Shown here piece after piece: positions 6,106 to 7,426 of a stretch of 7,426 bases of DNA. Numbering within the stretch: position 1 is the first letter of the stretch; every line of letters starts with the position of its first letter. Where the stretch lies: assembly GCA_003149835.1 (NCBI GenBank), contig QAMX01000048.1:1-7426 (forward strand), written 5' to 3'. This stretch comes from Clostridiales bacterium (lineage in GTDB: Bacteria; Bacillota; Clostridia; Oscillospirales; QAMX01). The notes under the pieces are model-generated. The model ran no database searches and had not been told where the DNA came from. It saw only the letters and a program-made list of their open reading frames with translations. Position numbers and translations under genes: made by a program.

Positions 6106-6962
6106 AGCGCCTGATTTTTCTGCTGCTGTCTCTGTCCCTTTTCTTGCCGATGTCTGCCTGCGGGCAAGACTCGGGCACGGTGAAAACGTTCCGGCTGACC
6201 GCCGTCGGAGCCAAACCGCTGACGGAACGGCAGGCCGACCGGCTCAGCCAATGCCCGCTGGTGACCGGACATTGTATCGTCTACGGCATGCCGGTGGAGG
6301 TTCTGCGTGCGGTACCCGGCAGCGCGCAGAGCATTGCCGACGAGCCGTTATGGGCCGCGTCCGAACCGTTTTTCTTGCTGGCGTTTTCTGACGACAGCGT
6401 TCTGTACGATTTGGAACCGATCTATGGTCTAAGCTACAATGAAGAGAGGCAGATCCTGAGAGCCGACGCCAACGGAGAGAAAGTGAATGCGAGGGGGGAT
6501 AAAATGTGGATCTCCCCGGGTGTGATGGAGATCCTCGATATTGACGACACCATGTGGCCGGAGGAAGGCGGATGGATCGACAGTTCGCTGAACCGAAACA
6601 GGAACTGTTATTTGACCGTGTCGAAAAGCGCCGAGGGCAGGTATTTTGCACGGTATTTTTATGGAAACGATTTTACGCAGGAGGTTTTTGACATTGCGCA
6701 GCTATATCGCAATTCGCGGAATCATATCGCAGCCGGCGTGTTGGAGCTGTCATCCGTATGCGGGGAGGAATACGCGGCGGTGATTTCGCCAGGGCTTTTC
6801 AAACGGTTCTGTACGCTTTTCATGCCGCAGATGGAGGGCTATGAACTGGCGCCGGTTCTGCGTGTAGAGTACACAGTAGAGGGAAGCGCGGCGGATTTCC
6901 TTGATTACGCCAAAGAAATCGGACTGGATCTGCGAGCGTATGAGCTCACGGAGGTGGAATGA
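6102..6962 (+). CDS. Lipoprotein resembling a detached permease ectodomain (286 aa)
   Basis: The ATG at 6102 overlaps the permease 2 stop (ATGA), and MKRLIFLLLSLSLFLPMSAC is a clear lipoprotein signal with Cys20 lipidated. A frame open to 6042 would add 20 residues that spoil the signal peptide, so 6102 is preferred although its ribosome site (GGGGGTG, 6088-6094) is modest. There is no other membrane segment. The mature part (266 residues) is close in length to the permease ectodomains and shares their order of motifs: KMWISPGV then LDIDDTMW (134-152), AAVISPGLFKRF in the second half, and GSAADFLDYAKE ending in YEL (261-282). The last block aligns without gaps to permease 2 residues 288-307 (10 of 20 identical). 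I infer a lipid-anchored MacB-core-like domain that docks with or competes with the permeases. No named family is recognised, and an independent lipoprotein remains possible. Confidence 0.88.
   Translation: MKRLIFLLLSLSLFLPMSACGQDSGTVKTFRLTAVGAKPLTERQADRLSQCPLVTGHCIVYGMPVEVLRAVPGSAQSIADEPLWAASEPFFLLAFSDDSVLYDLEPIYGLSYNEERQILRADANGEKVNARGDKMWISPGVMEILDIDDTMWPEEGGWIDSSLNRNRNCYLTVSKSAEGRYFARYFYGNDFTQEVFDIAQLYRNSRNHIAAGVLELSSVCGEEYAAVISPGLFKRFCTLFMPQMEGYELAPVLRVEYTVEGSAADFLDYAKEIGLDLRAYELTEVE
6950..6956 (+). promoter_or_regulatory. Shine-Dalgarno of the ABC ATPase gene
   Basis: GGAGGTG is located in the last codons of the lipoprotein gene, six bases before the ATG at 6963. A second in-frame ATG at 6966 is nine bases away. 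Both are usable, and the first touches the preceding stop (TGAATG). Confidence 0.8.
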
Positions 6963-7426
6963 ATGATGGAAAAGACAGTCTTAGAGATACGTGGACTGGG
7001 CTACCGATACCCGTCGCCGGCGGGATACGTGGAGGCGGTGAAGGAGGCGAACTATCGGTTCACGCCGGGGAAAAGCTACGCGATCATGGGGCGTTCCGGC
7101 TCCGGGAAGACGACGCTGATGTCGGTGATGGCCGGTCTGGACGTCCCATGGAAAGGCGAGGTGCTCTTCAACGGCGCGAGCGTCGCCGAGCTGGACCGCC
7201 ACAAATACCGCCGCGACAACATCGGCATGATCTTTCAGTCGTTCTACCTGCTGCCGCAGCTCACGGCGCGCGAAAACGTCGAGCTGAGCTTAGAGCTGTG
7301 CGGCTATGCGGGCGACAAAAAGAAGCGCGCCAACGAGCTGCTCGCCGAGGTGGGGCTGAGCGAGGCGTTGGGCGCGAAGCGGAGCACCAAGCTGTCCGGC
7401 GGCGAGCAGCAGCGCGTCGCCATTGC
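6963..7426 (+). CDS. MacB/LolD-type ABC transporter ATPase (partial, first 154 codons)
   Basis: This is the ATP-binding subunit expected to power the two permeases. The protein starts MMEKTVLEIRGLGYRYPSPAG. It shows Walker A GRSGSGKTT (43-51), the Q-loop IFQSFYLLPQLTARENV (90-106), and the ABC signature LSGGEQQRVAIA at the edge (from 144). The Q-loop wording and the ERGLGYRY-like opening are typical of the MacB/LolD/FtsE branch, which fits the FtsX-type permeases. Walker B, the H-loop and the D-loop lie beyond the window, so completeness cannot be judged. Full-length members of this branch are usually about 220-250 residues. The start immediately follows the lipoprotein stop. An ATPase at the end of the gene set, after both permeases and a lipoprotein, is a less common order for this family. 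Confidence 0.95.
   Translation, partial: MMEKTVLEIRGLGYRYPSPAGYVEAVKEANYRFTPGKSYAIMGRSGSGKTTLMSVMAGLDVPWKGEVLFNGASVAELDRHKYRRDNIGMIFQSFYLLPQLTARENVELSLELCGYAGDKKKRANELLAEVGLSEALGAKRSTKLSGGEQQRVAI

Overview
The window looks like a piece of a Bacillota (probably Clostridia) chromosome. The reasons are strong purine-rich Shine-Dalgarno sites (AGGAGGGG, AAAGGAGG, GGAGGTG), GC-rich genes next to a very AT-rich intergenic stretch, lipoproteins anchored by a lipobox cysteine, and MacB/FtsX-type ABC transporter parts with no outer-membrane partner visible. The genus cannot be named from this sequence.

Layout. Positions 1-135 (minus strand) hold the first 45 codons of a gene that runs off the left edge. 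It resembles the N-terminus of an ECF-type sigma factor and has a good extended -10 promoter. Positions 149-587 are a divergent intergenic region: AT-rich to about 415, then a leader-like stretch with an orphan Shine-Dalgarno site, a short repeat and an imperfect stem-loop. From 588 to the right edge, six plus-strand genes follow one another: a leucine-rich-repeat lipoprotein (588-2648), a small membrane-anchored cysteine-rich protein (2712-3233), two FtsX-like permeases (3230-4645 and 4645-6105), a second lipoprotein (6102-6962), and the N-terminal two thirds or so of a MacB/LolD-type ABC ATPase (6963 to the edge).

How the genes fit together. From 3230 on, every stop codon overlaps or touches the next start, so the last five genes look like one translationally coupled operon. 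The LRR gene, 63 bp upstream with no convincing terminator between, is probably in it too. Two different permeases plus one ATPase suggest a heterodimeric type VII (MacB-like, mechanotransmission) ABC complex. Most of its bulk, and all three accessory proteins, would lie outside the membrane.

The most interesting observation is that the 286-residue lipoprotein appears to be a free-standing, lipid-anchored relative of the permease ectodomain. Its C-terminus aligns without gaps to permease 2 just before TM2 (10 identities in 20 residues), and it stops where the permease would enter the membrane. The combination of a transporter, a detached ectodomain, an LRR lipoprotein and an eight-cysteine external protein does not match any characterised system I can name. 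Its substrate and function are unknown.
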